Below are positions 36,698-46,311 of a stretch of 64,000 bases of DNA, piece by piece. Each line of letters opens with the position of its first letter. The first letter of the stretch is position 1. Source of the DNA: Nitrosomonas communis (lineage in GTDB: Bacteria > Pseudomonadota > Gammaproteobacteria > Burkholderiales > Nitrosomonadaceae); assembly GCF_001007935.1 (NCBI RefSeq), contig NZ_CP011451.1, positions 744,001 to 808,000 on the forward strand, in the 5' to 3' direction. The notes under the pieces are model-generated. The model did not search any database and had not been told where the DNA came from. It was given only the letters and a program-made list of their open reading frames with translations. Position numbers and translations under genes: made by a program.

Positions 36698-37417
36698 ATG
36701 AGCTTGGAAGAAAAACTTAGCGCGGTGATGACTCTTGAGAAGCCCTGGTCGACCAAAGAGTCATGGCGCGTATTTGGAATCATGTCTGAGTTTGTGGAAG
36801 GTGCACAGCGCCTGGAATACATTCAGCCGGCAGTCAGCATATTTGGGAGCGCACGAACTGAACCGAGTCACCCCTATTATAAATTAACTGAAGTTATTGC
36901 ACGGCAATTGTCGGATGCGGGCTTCTCAGTCATTTCGGGGGGTGGTCCGGGAATTATGGAAGCTGCCAATAAAGGCGCCTTTTATGGCAAGGCTCCCAGT
37001 GTCGGTCTTAATATCCAGCTTCCTCATGAGCAACACCGCAATATTTATCAGGATGTGAGTCAATCGTTCCGTCATTTTTTTGCCCGTAAATACATGTTTG
37101 TCAAATTTGCGACTGCTTATATCGTCATGCCTGGGGGATTTGGCACATTGGATGAACTAATGGAAGCGCTAACGCTTGTCCAGACTGGTAAAACAAGAAA
37201 AATGCCTATTATTTTAGTATGCTCGGATTTCTGGCGTGGTCTGCTTGATTGGTTTCAGCAAGTACTCATCCATGAAGGCTATATCTTACCAGAAGATATG
37301 AATTTAGTTCAGATCATTGATGAGCCTGTCGAGATTGTCAACGCAATCTTTAAATATTATGAAACGTCCGGCTTTGAACCTACCGCTGCTGAAAAGGAAA
37401 TTCAACTCAATTTGTAA
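36698..37417 (+). CDS. LOG family protein (Rossmann-fold nucleotide-binding, TIGR00730)
   Basis: 239 residues. It contains the two LOG motifs: GGGPGIMEAANKGA and PGGFGTLDELMEALT (PGGxGTxxE). Characterised members release cytokinin-like bases from nucleoside 5'-monophosphates or hydrolyse purine nucleotides; in bacteria the physiological role is usually unknown. GGACCCC is the only purine-rich element before the start. It is followed 52 bp later by the DUF2782 gene. Confidence 0.92.
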   Translation: MSLEEKLSAVMTLEKPWSTKESWRVFGIMSEFVEGAQRLEYIQPAVSIFGSARTEPSHPYYKLTEVIARQLSDAGFSVISGGGPGIMEAANKGAFYGKAPSVGLNIQLPHEQHRNIYQDVSQSFRHFFARKYMFVKFATAYIVMPGGFGTLDELMEALTLVQTGKTRKMPIILVCSDFWRGLLDWFQQVLIHEGYILPEDMNLVQIIDEPVEIVNAIFKYYETSGFEPTAAEKEIQLNL

Positions 37418-37469
37418 TAATTCACTTTATTTAAGATAGAATGAACATGACCATTCTCCAGGAACCAGC

Positions 37470-37844
37470 ATGCAACGTATAAAGACGACTCTATTTTTGT
37501 GTGCTCTTTGTGTTACATTGCCAGCCTCGGCACAATCTACTCAGAAACCAGCTGATCGACCCTCCCTTCCTGAACTGCCTGATTTAGCGTCACGTGAGGA
37601 GCCAGAACTGCCTGAGCTGGGAATTGACCCTTCACTGGAACCGGAAGTAACGATTAAAAAAGGTAAAGAAGAAACGGTGGAGGAATATCGCATCAATGGT
37701 CAGCTCTATATGATCAAAGTCATTCCTCGTATTGGCAAGCCATTCTATCTTTTAAATAAACGCAGTCCCGTGGGTGAGCCACATCGAGGTGACCTTGAAG
37801 GTTATGGTGTAAACGTTCCGATGTGGGAAATTTACAGATTTTGA
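37470..37844 (+). CDS. DUF2782 family secreted protein
   Basis: 124 residues. A cleavable signal peptide (LFLCALCVTLPASAQS) is followed by a Pro/Glu/Leu-rich stretch (LPELPDLASREEPELPELG) and a conserved C-terminal part (EEYRINGQLYMIKVIPRIGKPFYLL). This is the pattern of the DUF2782 family, found near polA and thrB in betaproteobacteria. Probably periplasmic; function unknown. It sits between the LOG gene and thrB. Confidence 0.85.
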   Translation: MQRIKTTLFLCALCVTLPASAQSTQKPADRPSLPELPDLASREEPELPELGIDPSLEPEVTIKKGKEETVEEYRINGQLYMIKVIPRIGKPFYLLNKRSPVGEPHRGDLEGYGVNVPMWEIYRF

Positions 37845-37925
37845 AACCAAACGAGATTAACATGAGAAAATAATAGCTACGCGAGGCATAAATCTATTTA
37901 CTGACGCTTATTCTACTGCTTATTC

Positions 37926-38879
37926 ATGTCTGTTTTTACTCCAGTTAGCAAGGAACAACTATCAATCTGGCTCCAGGATTATCCCATCGGCACACTGGTC
38001 GATCTTCAAGGTATCTCATCTGGCATTGAAAATACCAATTACCTGGTGACAACCACACTGGGTAAATACATTCTGACGCTGTTTGAGAAATTGACTGCAG
38101 CAGAACTCCCCTTCTACCTCAATCTGATGGCTCACTTATCGCAGCGAGGGATTCCATGTCCCAATCCCATTGTTACATGCGAACAAAAACTACTGGGTGA
38201 ATTGAATGGCAAACCGGCCAGTATTGTGACGTTTTTACCGGGTAAATCGCTGAAACATCCCACGGCCGAACAATGTGCCGAGATTGGAGGAATGCTGGCC
38301 AGAATGCACTTGTCTGGCTTGTCTTATCCCGTGAAAATGACCAATCCACGAGGTTTGGAATGGTGGAATACGGCAGCGAAAGAAGTGATGCCATTTCTTA
38401 CGAAAGAGGAACAAAAATTACTTAATGAAGAGTTGCAATTTCAAGTATTACATCAAACAGAGGCTCTCCCGCGGGGGGTGATCCATGCTGATCTATTTCG
38501 CGATAACGTATTATTCACTGATACATCAATCGGTGGCATTATCGATTTTTATTTTGCTTGTAATGACGCATTCTTGTACGATCTTGCTATCACCATTAAT
38601 GACTGGTGTATATCTGAAGACAGCGTATTAGACGAGATGCACGCCCAGGCACTTTTAACAGCCTATCACCATATACGGCCCCTCATTAATGAGGAGCATA
38701 AGGCATGGCCACGCATGCTGCGTGCTGGCGCATTGCGCTTCTGGATATCACGTTTGTATGATTACCATTTACCTCGAGAAGGAGAGCTCACTCATAAGAA
38801 AGATCCCATGCATTTCAGAGAAATTCTGAAATATCATCTGGCTAATCATTCCAAATTGATGCAAATCTGGATTAACTAA
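37926..38879 (+). CDS. thrB: Homoserine kinase (ThrB, APH-fold type)
   Basis: 317 residues, the usual size of the ThrB2 class in beta- and alphaproteobacteria, which is unrelated to the GHMP-type enzyme of E. coli. It phosphorylates homoserine on the way to threonine. Motifs: [13 protein letters not shown] (nucleotide loop), the catalytic [13 protein letters not shown], and [20 protein letters not shown], containing the metal-binding Asp. It follows DUF2782 on the same strand. Confidence 0.95.
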   Translation: MSVFTPVSKEQLSIWLQDYPIGTLVDLQGISSGIENTNYLVTTTLGKYILTLFEKLTAAELPFYLNLMAHLSQRGIPCPNPIVTCEQKLLGELNGKPASIVTFLPGKSLKHPTAEQCAEIGGMLARMHLSGLSYPVKMTNPRGLEWWNTAAKEVMPFLTKEEQKLLNEELQFQVLHQTEALPRGVIHADLFRDNVLFTDTSIGGIIDFYFACNDAFLYDLAITINDWCISEDSVLDEMHAQALLTAYHHIRPLINEEHKAWPRMLRAGALRFWISRLYDYHLPREGELTHKKDPMHFREILKYHLANHSKLMQIWIN

Positions 38880-38920
38880 TCAATTAAAATAATCTATCTA
38901 GTGCTTGATCATTAACCCTG

Positions 38921-38991
38921 ATCTCATTTCTAAATCAAGCATGGCGCGCAGGTAAAACCGACTCTTTGTCGGTTTGATTTAGAAATGAAAT
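38921..38991 (-). repeat. Family A repeat, copy A7 (internally deleted, 71 bp)
   Basis: The arms ATCTCATTTCTAAATCAA and TTGATTTAGAAATGAAAT are complete and pair over at least 15 bp. The core is shortened to CATGGCGCGCAGGTAAAACC then GACTCTTTGTCGGTT, making a compact hairpin. The fourth arm base and its partner are both changed relative to consensus, keeping the pair. It lies 41 bp past thrB. Confidence 0.85.
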
Positions 38992-39059
38992 CACCAGAAC
39001 GGAAAGATGAATGAATGGAATGCTTTTCCCAGGCATTATGTTTTAGAGTCATTCATGTG

Positions 39060-39162
39060 ATTCCATTTCCAAATCAAACATGGCGCGAAGGCGAACCGCA
39101 GACAGTATAACTAATACGGCAAGGGGAAGCCGACAAAGTCAGCCTTGATTTAGAAATGGAAT
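39060..39162 (-). repeat. Family A palindromic repeat, copy A8
   Basis: 103 bp in reverse orientation: ATTCCATTTCCAAATCAAA ... GCGAAGGCGAACCGCAGACA ... GAAGCCGACAAAGTCAG ... TTGATTTAGAAATGGAAT. It lies 69 bp after copy A7 in the thrB / BPSS1780 gap. Confidence 0.92.
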
Positions 39163-39250
39163 TAATTCACATCTTCCCTGCAAAAGGGAATATTTCTAAC
39201 AAATTATTATATTTTCAGATTAACTAACAAAATTTATTGGAGAAAACAAA

Positions 39251-40024
39251 TTGATAGAAGCTCGACAGGTTCCTGGTAAACAAGGGTTGCAATGGATACT
39301 GAGCGGTTTTTATATGTTTCGCTTATCCCCGTTTGTCTGGGTATTGCTGTGTTTCACACTCATATTAATTGCCGCTACACTGGAGCTTCTGCCTGTGCTA
39401 GGGAAATTTATTTTCACGCTCCTTTCTCCTGTTTTTATGGCTGGCGTCATGGTAGGTTGCAAAAGCCTGGAACAGGGTGACCAATTAGAACTAGGTCATT
39501 TAATGGTTGGTTTCAGAAAAAATACGGTACCGCTGATTACGTTAGGAGGATTTTATCTAATAGGGCAAGTTCTGATAATCGGTGTGTTCATGATGATAGG
39601 GGGAAGCGAGCTGGTCGATATGCTGCTCTATGGAAAAAGATTTGATGAGCAAGAGCTGATGGGGGTGATGGATAACATTTTATCTGCCTCAATCGCTGGA
39701 TTACTGCTGACAATCCCACTCATGATGGCAATGTGGTTTGCGCCTTTATTGGTCATGTTTGAGAATATGCCACCTTTCATTGCCATACGAAAAAGCTTTT
39801 TTGCCTGTTTGAAAAATATTATTCCCATTCAGATCTATTTGATTGTGCTCATCATACTGGGCTTGCTCGCGATTATACCTTATGGCATAGGGCTCTTAAT
39901 CTATATCCCTACTGTATTTGCCTCCATCTATGTGAGTTATCAGGATATTTTCCATCCTGAATCCATGTTTAGTGACAAAGAGGCAATAGAGAAGAAAGAA
40001 GAAGATACCGAAGTTAATCAGTAA
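39251..40024 (+). CDS. BPSS1780-type inner-membrane protein
   Basis: 257 residues starting at TTG, preceded by GGAG 8 nt upstream. Six hydrophobic segments are spread along the chain (for example FVWVLLCFTLILIAATLELLP; ITLGGFYLIGQVLIIGVFMMI; IIPIQIYLIVLIILGLLAIIP), with a conserved N-terminal RQVPGKQGLQWILSGFYMF that I associate with the BPSS1780 family of betaproteobacteria. The C-terminus is acidic. Function unknown. It converges on uvrD. Confidence 0.8.
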   Translation: MIEARQVPGKQGLQWILSGFYMFRLSPFVWVLLCFTLILIAATLELLPVLGKFIFTLLSPVFMAGVMVGCKSLEQGDQLELGHLMVGFRKNTVPLITLGGFYLIGQVLIIGVFMMIGGSELVDMLLYGKRFDEQELMGVMDNILSASIAGLLLTIPLMMAMWFAPLLVMFENMPPFIAIRKSFFACLKNIIPIQIYLIVLIILGLLAIIPYGIGLLIYIPTVFASIYVSYQDIFHPESMFSDKEAIEKKEEDTEVNQ

Positions 40025-40047
40025 ACCCGCACATGAGCCTGGTAATT

Positions 40048-40108
40048 CCAGTTCTACATCCAACCTGATTTTGCCGGCTCTCCTTGCCGATTTGGCCACG
40101 GAATTACA
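40048..40108. repeat. Family A remnant A17 between convergent genes
   Basis: GGTAATTCCAGTTC...CCTGATTTTGCCGGCTCTCC then TTGCCGATTTGGCCACGGAATTAC keeps the outer GGTAATTCC / GGAATTAC ends and part of the core, but has lost the second half of the core. It overlaps the 3' end of uvrD by a few bases. Confidence 0.45.
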
Positions 40109-42341
40109 AAGGTGTCAGTTTGGCATATTCCAGCAGGAGCCATTTGGTTCCTGCGCGATTGAATTGAACCTGAACTCGGATGTCAGAGCCTTGGCCCTGA
40201 TAATTGATAATTACCCCGGTTCCAAATTTTGCATGCGACACATTCTGTCCTATGCGCCAGCGGGATGACTGTTCTGCTGAATCTGCTGTCACTCTTTCCT
40301 GTACCGTTTCTTTTCCAGCAGACTGCCCCCATGCATTCCTGCCAAAGGTAAAGCCTGCCTGCTCATTGACAGATTGAAAAGATTCGCTGTTAACTTTGGA
40401 TTGTGGCTGCAACCACTTGAGCAAATGATCAGGTATTTCATTAATAAATCGCGAAGCAATATTGTAATGGGTCTGACCATGCAACATCCGGCTTTGTGAA
40501 AAGCTCAGATATAACCGTCGCCGGGCACGTGTCATGGCTACATACATCAAGCGTCGCTCTTCTTCCAATCCATTTATGTCATCACGGCTATTTCCGTGTG
40601 GAAACAGCCCTTCTTCCAGTCCGCTTAGAAATACAGTATGGAATTCCAGTCCCTTGGCTGCATGCACCGTCATAAGCTGCAAGGCATCCTCATGATGATC
40701 TGCCTGATGCTCACCTCCTTCGAGTGAGGCATGGGAAAGAAATGCCACCAGGCTGTCATCTTCAGCTTCGTGCACAAAGCTGGTTGCTGCGTTGATTAAT
40801 TCATTCAGATTTTCCAGCCGCTCTGCGCCATCACGTTCCAGACCGTAATGGCTCAATAATCCACTGTGAGTCAGCATGTAACGGATAGTCTCAGGTAACG
40901 GTAAATTGACACAAGCACGCTGCATCGTCATGATCAGATTAATAAAGCTGGGCAGCCCTTTTTTAGCCCTGCCTTCATCAACGAGAGCGGTTGTTTCGCC
41001 ACCACCCTTGCTAAAGGCTGCTGCCCATAAGCTCGTTTGATGCAATTTCGCCTCATCCTGCAATTGTTCCAAAGTGCGCGCACCAATGCCACGAGGCGGG
41101 AAATTGATCACCCGTAATAACGCATGATCATCATCAGGATGCGCAATCAAGCGCAGATAGGCCAGGGCATGCTTGATCTCCTGACGTTCAAAAAAGCGCA
41201 TGCCGCCATAAACTCGATAAGATAATGACGCATTGAACAGACTATGTTCCAATACACGCGACTGGGCATTGGACCGATAGAGTAAAGCAATCTCGGAAAG
41301 CGCAACCCCCTCTGCATGAAGGGCTTTGATCTCATCAACGATAAAGGCAGCCTCATCAAAATCTGTCACAGCGTTATACACACGCACGGGCTCACCATGC
41401 CCTTCAGAAGTCCACAAGTTCTTACCAAAACGCCCGCGATTATGTTCTATCAAGGCATTGGCTGCTTCCAGAATATTGCCATGGGAACGGTAATTCTGCT
41501 CCAGCTTGATAATTTTCTCTATAGCAAAATCATATTCCAGCTCCTGCATGTTTCCAGTATGAGCCCCGCGGAATGCATAGATGCTTTGATCATCATCCCC
41601 TACCGCAAATACGACAGCAGATTTGGGTGCATCCCCACCGGCCAGTAATTTGAGCCAGCGGTATTGCAACCGATTGGTATCCTGAAATTCATCTACCAGG
41701 ATGTGTCTGAAGCGATCACGATAATGATTACACAGAATCTCGTTACGCGTCAGTAGTTCATAACACCGTAATAAGAGTTCGGCAAAATCAACCATTCCTT
41801 CGCGCATACATAATGTTTCATATACACGGTAAAACTCAAGCATCCTGCGCGTGAAATTGTCATGCGCTTCAACTTGAGAAGCACGCAACCCCTCTTCTTT
41901 GGCATGATTGATAAACCATTGGATCTGCCGAGGCGGGAATACTTTCTCATCGACAGACAGATCCTTCAGCAGTCGCTTGATGACTGCCTGCTGATCGCCT
42001 ATATCGAGAATTAGAAAGGTCTGTGGCAATCCGGCATCCTGATAATGTGCACGCAGCATACGGTGACACAAACCATGAAAAGTCCCGATCCACATCCCGC
42101 GCGTATTGATAGGCAGCATCGCAGCGATACGCGCCATCATTTCTCTGGCTGCTTTATTAGTAAAGGTGACAGCAAGAATACCGTTTGGACTCACCTGCCC
42201 TGATTGGATCAGGTAGGCGATACGTGTGGTCAGCACCCGTGTTTTACCACTACCCGCGCCGGCCAATATCAAGGACGACTGATACGGTAGTGTGACAGCT
42301 TCAAGTTGTTCTGGATTCAATCCAGAAAGTAAGGAAATCAT
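40104..42341 (-). CDS. uvrD: DNA helicase II (UvrD/PcrA family)
   Basis: 745 residues, slightly longer than E. coli UvrD. Superfamily 1A motifs in order: ILAGAGSGKTRVLTTRIAYLI (Walker A), VTFTNKAAREMMARI, LVDEFQDTNRLQYRWLK (Walker B), AVGDDDQSIYAFRGA, LEQNYRS, LMTVHAAKGLEFHTVFLSGLEEG and YVAMTRARRRLYLS. A C-terminal ~90-residue tail ends in the KFGTGVIINYQG module typical of UvrD/PcrA, which contacts RNA polymerase. It acts in nucleotide excision and mismatch repair. Stand-alone gene. Confidence 0.96.
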   Translation of the reverse strand: MISLLSGLNPEQLEAVTLPYQSSLILAGAGSGKTRVLTTRIAYLIQSGQVSPNGILAVTFTNKAAREMMARIAAMLPINTRGMWIGTFHGLCHRMLRAHYQDAGLPQTFLILDIGDQQAVIKRLLKDLSVDEKVFPPRQIQWFINHAKEEGLRASQVEAHDNFTRRMLEFYRVYETLCMREGMVDFAELLLRCYELLTRNEILCNHYRDRFRHILVDEFQDTNRLQYRWLKLLAGGDAPKSAVVFAVGDDDQSIYAFRGAHTGNMQELEYDFAIEKIIKLEQNYRSHGNILEAANALIEHNRGRFGKNLWTSEGHGEPVRVYNAVTDFDEAAFIVDEIKALHAEGVALSEIALLYRSNAQSRVLEHSLFNASLSYRVYGGMRFFERQEIKHALAYLRLIAHPDDDHALLRVINFPPRGIGARTLEQLQDEAKLHQTSLWAAAFSKGGGETTALVDEGRAKKGLPSFINLIMTMQRACVNLPLPETIRYMLTHSGLLSHYGLERDGAERLENLNELINAATSFVHEAEDDSLVAFLSHASLEGGEHQADHHEDALQLMTVHAAKGLEFHTVFLSGLEEGLFPHGNSRDDINGLEEERRLMYVAMTRARRRLYLSFSQSRMLHGQTHYNIASRFINEIPDHLLKWLQPQSKVNSESFQSVNEQAGFTFGRNAWGQSAGKETVQERVTADSAEQSSRWRIGQNVSHAKFGTGVIINYQGQGSDIRVQVQFNRAGTKWLLLEYAKLTPL

Positions 42342-42433
42342 GGCTCAGAAAGTAGTGCTGGTGTTCCCTGCCTGAAAATAAATGAATAACTTATCATAAA
42401 ACTCATTACTTTTCCCAGGCAGGGATTGAAGAA

Positions 42434-43303
42434 TTACTGTTTACTTTTTGCAGCTAAATCAAGAATTAATGGGGTCAGAATCAATTCAATTGCCAAGCCC
42501 ATTTTGCCACCCGGCACCACTATAGTATTGGGGCGTGACATGAATGAATCATGAAGCATATTTAACAAGAAAGGAAAATCGATATGCTTGTAATCACGGA
42601 AACGGACGACCACCATACTTTCATCTAACGTCGGAATATCACGAGCAATGAAAGGATTGGAAGTATCGACTGTGGGCACCCGCTGGAAATTGATATGTGT
42701 GCGTGAAAACTGCGGGGTAATATAGTGCACATAATCGTGCATACGACGCAGAATAGTTTGCGTGACGGCTTCGGCAGAATAGCCACGCGCACTGGTATCG
42801 CGGTGGATTTTCTGTATCCATTCAAGATTGACGATGGGCACCACGCCCACGAGTAAATCCACATATTTTGCCACATCCGCGGTATCGCTTTTGACACCTC
42901 CATGCAAACCTTCGTAAAACAAAAAATCGGTTCCTGCTGTGATGGGTTTCCAGGGAGTGAAGGTGCCAGGTTTCTGATTGTAAGGAGCCGCCTCTTCTTC
43001 ATTATGGAGGTACAAACGGGTCATACCCGACCCTGTTTCACCATATTCTCTGAATAAGGTTTCTAATTTTTCAAATTCATTTGCTTCCGGGCCAAAATGG
43101 CTGATAGCACGCCCGTTGCTTTTCTCTGACTCTGCAACTGCGTTTTTCATGGCGTCCCGGTCGTAGCGGTGGAAACTATCCCCTTCCACGATAGCGACAT
43201 TTAATTTTTCCCGACGAAAGATATGCTCAAAACTATTCTTAACCGTGGATGTGCCAGCGCCGGATGAACCAGTCACGGCAATAACGGGATGTTTTCGCGA
43301 CAT
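42434..43303 (-). CDS. prkB: Phosphoribulokinase
   Basis: 289 residues, the size of proteobacterial (class I) phosphoribulokinases. It converts ribulose 5-phosphate and ATP to ribulose 1,5-bisphosphate for RuBisCO. The P-loop is AVTGSSGAGTSTVKN, and the EGDSFHRYDRDAM, FYEGLHGG and RDTSARGYSAEAV motifs are family-typical. Its presence is the main evidence that the host is a Calvin-cycle autotroph. No other cbb genes are adjacent, as is common in ammonia oxidisers. A GGAGAG ribosome-binding site precedes it. Confidence 0.96.
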   Translation of the reverse strand: MSRKHPVIAVTGSSGAGTSTVKNSFEHIFRREKLNVAIVEGDSFHRYDRDAMKNAVAESEKSNGRAISHFGPEANEFEKLETLFREYGETGSGMTRLYLHNEEEAAPYNQKPGTFTPWKPITAGTDFLFYEGLHGGVKSDTADVAKYVDLLVGVVPIVNLEWIQKIHRDTSARGYSAEAVTQTILRRMHDYVHYITPQFSRTHINFQRVPTVDTSNPFIARDIPTLDESMVVVRFRDYKHIDFPFLLNMLHDSFMSRPNTIVVPGGKMGLAIELILTPLILDLAAKSKQ

Positions 43304-43785
43304 TTTACTACTCTCTCCTTAAATATAAACAAAAATGCTAAATTTCCAGATGATCTCCTAGCCACAGAGCTTGTAAAAAAATTGTAGCGCGTGGCTGAGA
43401 GCAAAAACAGACAGAATGCTGCACAAGAAAACGAGTCTAACAAGTTTAGACGCGGCCGCATCACATACCCAACACATACCAGATAATTGGCGAAGTTAAA
43501 GTTTAAATACCGCCCAACGCAGCTACCAAGACATATAACTAAATTTTTTTACAAGCTCACAAGCACATTAACTTTATATGATACCTTCTTTCCGCATTAA
43601 TTTGCAGGTAGTCACTTCAAAATATATCCTGATATTCACCAGGCCGAGCCTGTACCATCCTACTGCTTTCCTTAGTTGAAGATACCCGTTCAATCGCTCA
43701 AGTATCCTATAAATAAGGCATTTGGAGCAATTCTTGCTATCACCAATCAGGTGAGATTTTAATAAAATAATGTGATTTCGACATC
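43304..43785. other. Noncoding gap, no gene seen
   Basis: About 480 bp upstream of phosphoribulokinase. Short open frames lack ribosome-binding sites and recognisable composition. The prkB promoter must be here, but no regulator-type palindrome (for example a CbbR T-N11-A box) could be assigned with confidence. Confidence 0.45.
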
Positions 43786-43888
43786 ATTCCATTTCTAAAT
43801 CAAACATGACGCGAAAGCGAGTCACAGACAATATCAATAATACGGCAAGGTGAAGCCGACAAAGTCAGTCCCGATTTAGAAATGGAAT
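43786..43888 (-). repeat. Family A palindromic repeat, copy A9
   Basis: 103 bp in reverse orientation: ATTCCATTTCTAAATCAAA ... GCGAAAGCGAGTCACAGACA ... GAAGCCGACAAAGTCAG ... CGATTTAGAAATGGAAT. Confidence 0.92.
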
Positions 43889-44260
43889 AACAGCAATGGT
43901 TGGAAGAGCCTGAGTAAACTTAGTATGAAATGGTATTTTTCCCGCGTAACGCTAAGCCATCAGTTCAGCTACCTGATTAACAAAATCGGCTGTGATAGCG
44001 GGAATATTCGATTGGGGGATGGTTTTCGATTTAAACCGATAAAAACTAATAAACACGACTCCTGTACCGCAACTCAAAACCCTTCACAAAAGTCGTCAAT
44101 CCTATAAAAAATCGCTATAGTATCCATCGGAATCTGGCCCCTCTAGTGATGAAATCCTTTTCCTATATTACTTCATCATAAAGAATTCAGATTTATTTTA
44201 CAGTTTGTCTTATCTCGAACTCACGTTTCTTAACAAGGGGTAAATAGCAAGGCAAAATCG
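43889..44260. other. Noncoding gap before the MshEN-like gene
   Basis: About 370 bp with no convincing gene. TGATGAA (about 44147) and TTCATCA (about 44172) form a small inverted pair. The frame of the following gene is open only from 44234, so no longer upstream exon is hidden here. Confidence 0.4.
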
Positions 44261-44812
44261 GTGGGCGAGCTGCTTGCTCATGAAGGTTTAATGACTACAG
44301 AGCAGCTAGATCAGGCAATTGCATTCCAGCGGCGTAACAATGTGCGTTTAGTTAATGCCATTGCATCATTGGGTTTTCTTACTGCGGAACAGTTAGACCA
44401 ATTCTTATATCCTGCCCCACCCGTACCCCTAAAAATAATTGACACTGGTTTGAGCGAAGTTTATCTGGTCGATTTATTGCTTAAGGCGGCGTATCTGGAA
44501 GCAGGAACATTTACCCTGCCGCGCATGGCAAACATGCTTTCGCTACCCTTCAGTGTGATAGAGGAAATGATTGAGCAAATGAGAGCGGATCATTTGGTGG
44601 CTATTCGGACTTCTTCCACTTATACCAGCAGCACTCAGGTACTTGAATTAACTCAGCGTGGGCGGGAAAGAGCAGAGGCAGCATTTAAGATTAGCTTATA
44701 TGTCGGGGCTGCGCCTGTTCCATTGGAAGATTATACCTTTATGCTTGAAAGGCAAAGTGTTCGTCAGATTGAACTGGATAATGAGTGGATTAATGCTTCT
44801 TTAAAGCATTAG
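44261..44812 (+). CDS. MshEN/GspE-N-like domain protein with winged-helix-like C-terminus
   Basis: 183 residues from a GTG. The N-terminal ~50 residues (GELLAHEGLMTTEQLDQAIAF ... AIASLGFLTAEQLDQFL) resemble the GspE-N/MshEN domain of type II secretion and type IV pilus ATPases, which in some proteins binds cyclic di-GMP. Residues ~65-140 look like a winged helix (LPRMANMLSLPFSVIEEMIEQM ... LELTQRGRERAE). The start is uncertain: GTG is the only standard codon in the open frame and AAGGGG lies about 20 nt before it. Its stop overlaps the GTG start of the AAA+ ATPase gene, so the two form a coupled module. Confidence 0.65.
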   Translation: MGELLAHEGLMTTEQLDQAIAFQRRNNVRLVNAIASLGFLTAEQLDQFLYPAPPVPLKIIDTGLSEVYLVDLLLKAAYLEAGTFTLPRMANMLSLPFSVIEEMIEQMRADHLVAIRTSSTYTSSTQVLELTQRGRERAEAAFKISLYVGAAPVPLEDYTFMLERQSVRQIELDNEWINASLKH

Positions 44813-45426
44813 TGATTGGCGATAAATTACTGAGCCAATTAGGTCCTGCATTTTCTTCAGGGCGCTCAATCTTTTTATATGGTCCGCCAGGGACTGGGAA
44901 AACCAGTATTGCAGAAGCGTTAGGGCATGGAATACCCAGAGAAGTTTATCTTCCACAGGCGATAGAGGTGGGAGGGCAAATTATACGTTTCTTTGATCTG
45001 GCTATTCATATGCCTGTCGATAGCCAGAAAACATTAGAAAATTCATCGCTCGATCTTAAAATGAACCTGGCCTATGATCCACGCTGGAAAAAATGCCACC
45101 GTCCAGTCGTGATGGTGGGAGGTGAGCTCACGCTTGACATGCTGGAATTACGTTATGACTATTCGAGCAAATTCTATGAAGCACCTATCCATATGAAGGC
45201 AGGGAATGGTGTTTTTATCCTGGATGACTTTGGCCGGCAACGAATAGAGCCACGCCAGCTACTTAATCGTTGGATTATCCCACTAGAGCGTGGTGTAGAT
45301 TTTCCTTCGCTGCATACCGGTATGAAATTTGAGATACCTTTTGATCAGATTACTGTGTTTAGTACCAATTTAAATCCTCTCGATTTGGTTGACGATGCGT
45401 TTTTACGGCGAATTCGCCATAAAATA

Positions 45427-46311
45427 TAGCATGTCCCCTATAAATTGATTATAATTTACAGATGACCTATCCGATATTATTTCGCCGTAAAGTATTATCC
45501 GTTCGTGAGAAGGAGAACCTCTCAATCGCGCAAGTGGCCAAGCGTTTTGGTGTAGGTGTGGCCAGCGTGATGCGTTGGATCAAAACTCCCGATCCCAAGA
45601 CCACCCGCAACAAACCTGCCACCAAGATCAACATGGAAATGTTGGCGCAGGACATCAAGAATTATCCGGACGCGTATCAGTACGAGCGCGCCAAACGGTT
45701 GGGTGTCAGCAAGCAAGGCATTAACCATGCTTTAAAGCGTCTGGGCGTGACTTATAAAAAAAAAGCCTGTGTCACCCCAAAGCCAGCGAAAAAGAGCGGC
45801 GTATCTTCCAGCAAAAAATTGAAGACTATGAGCGAGCAGGCCGCGTTATCGTCTACCTTGATGAAAGCGGCTTTGCGCACGACATGCCACGCACGCATGG
45901 CTATGCGCCAGTGGGTGAGCGCGTCCATGGCGTAAAAAACTGGCATGCACGAGGTCGAACCAATGTGATTGGCGCTCTGATCGGAAAGACGCTGCTGACC
46001 ATAAGTCTGTTCATCGCCAATATCACCGCTGACATTTTCTATGCGTGGATAACGCAGGACCTGTTGCCTAAACTTTTGCCCGCTTGCGTGATTGTCATGG
46101 ACAACGCAACCTTTCATAAACGGCAGGATATCCAAACCGCCATTGCCAATGCCGGGCATACACTTGAATACCTACCGCCTTATTCCCCTGACTTAAATGA
46201 CATTGAACCCAAATGGGCTCAGGCCAAAGCCATCAGAAAAAAGGAAGGTTGTTCCATCGAGCAGCTCTTTGCCGCTTATGAAATTTAAATCATTTTATAT
46301 GGGATCTGCTA
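45427..46311 (+). mobile_element. IS630-family insertion sequence, copy 2
   Basis: 885 bp flanked by TA at 45425-45426 and 46312-46313, with the same terminal sequences as copy 1 and only scattered base differences. It is inserted in the AAA+ ATPase gene in the same orientation. High similarity to copy 1 indicates recent transposition. Confidence 0.95.
45462..46288 (+). pseudogene. IS630 transposase with one-base A-tract deletion
   Basis: The frame is identical to copy 1 up to YKKK, but the A-run is nine instead of ten bases (near 45756-45764). Translation therefore shifts and ends at 45935, while the DDE domain continues in another frame to 46288. Polymerase slippage on A9 could still yield some full-length product. 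All three catalytic acidic motifs are intact in the second frame. Confidence 0.9.

Noticed and set aside
43925..44107. 60-codon plus-strand frame before the MshEN-like gene
   Set aside because: No ribosome-binding site and no family resemblance; AT-rich noncoding composition.
44812..46311. Programmed joining of ATPase and transposase as a designed fusion
   Set aside because: The TA duplication and identical element ends show a plain IS insertion; the frame stops shortly after entering the element.
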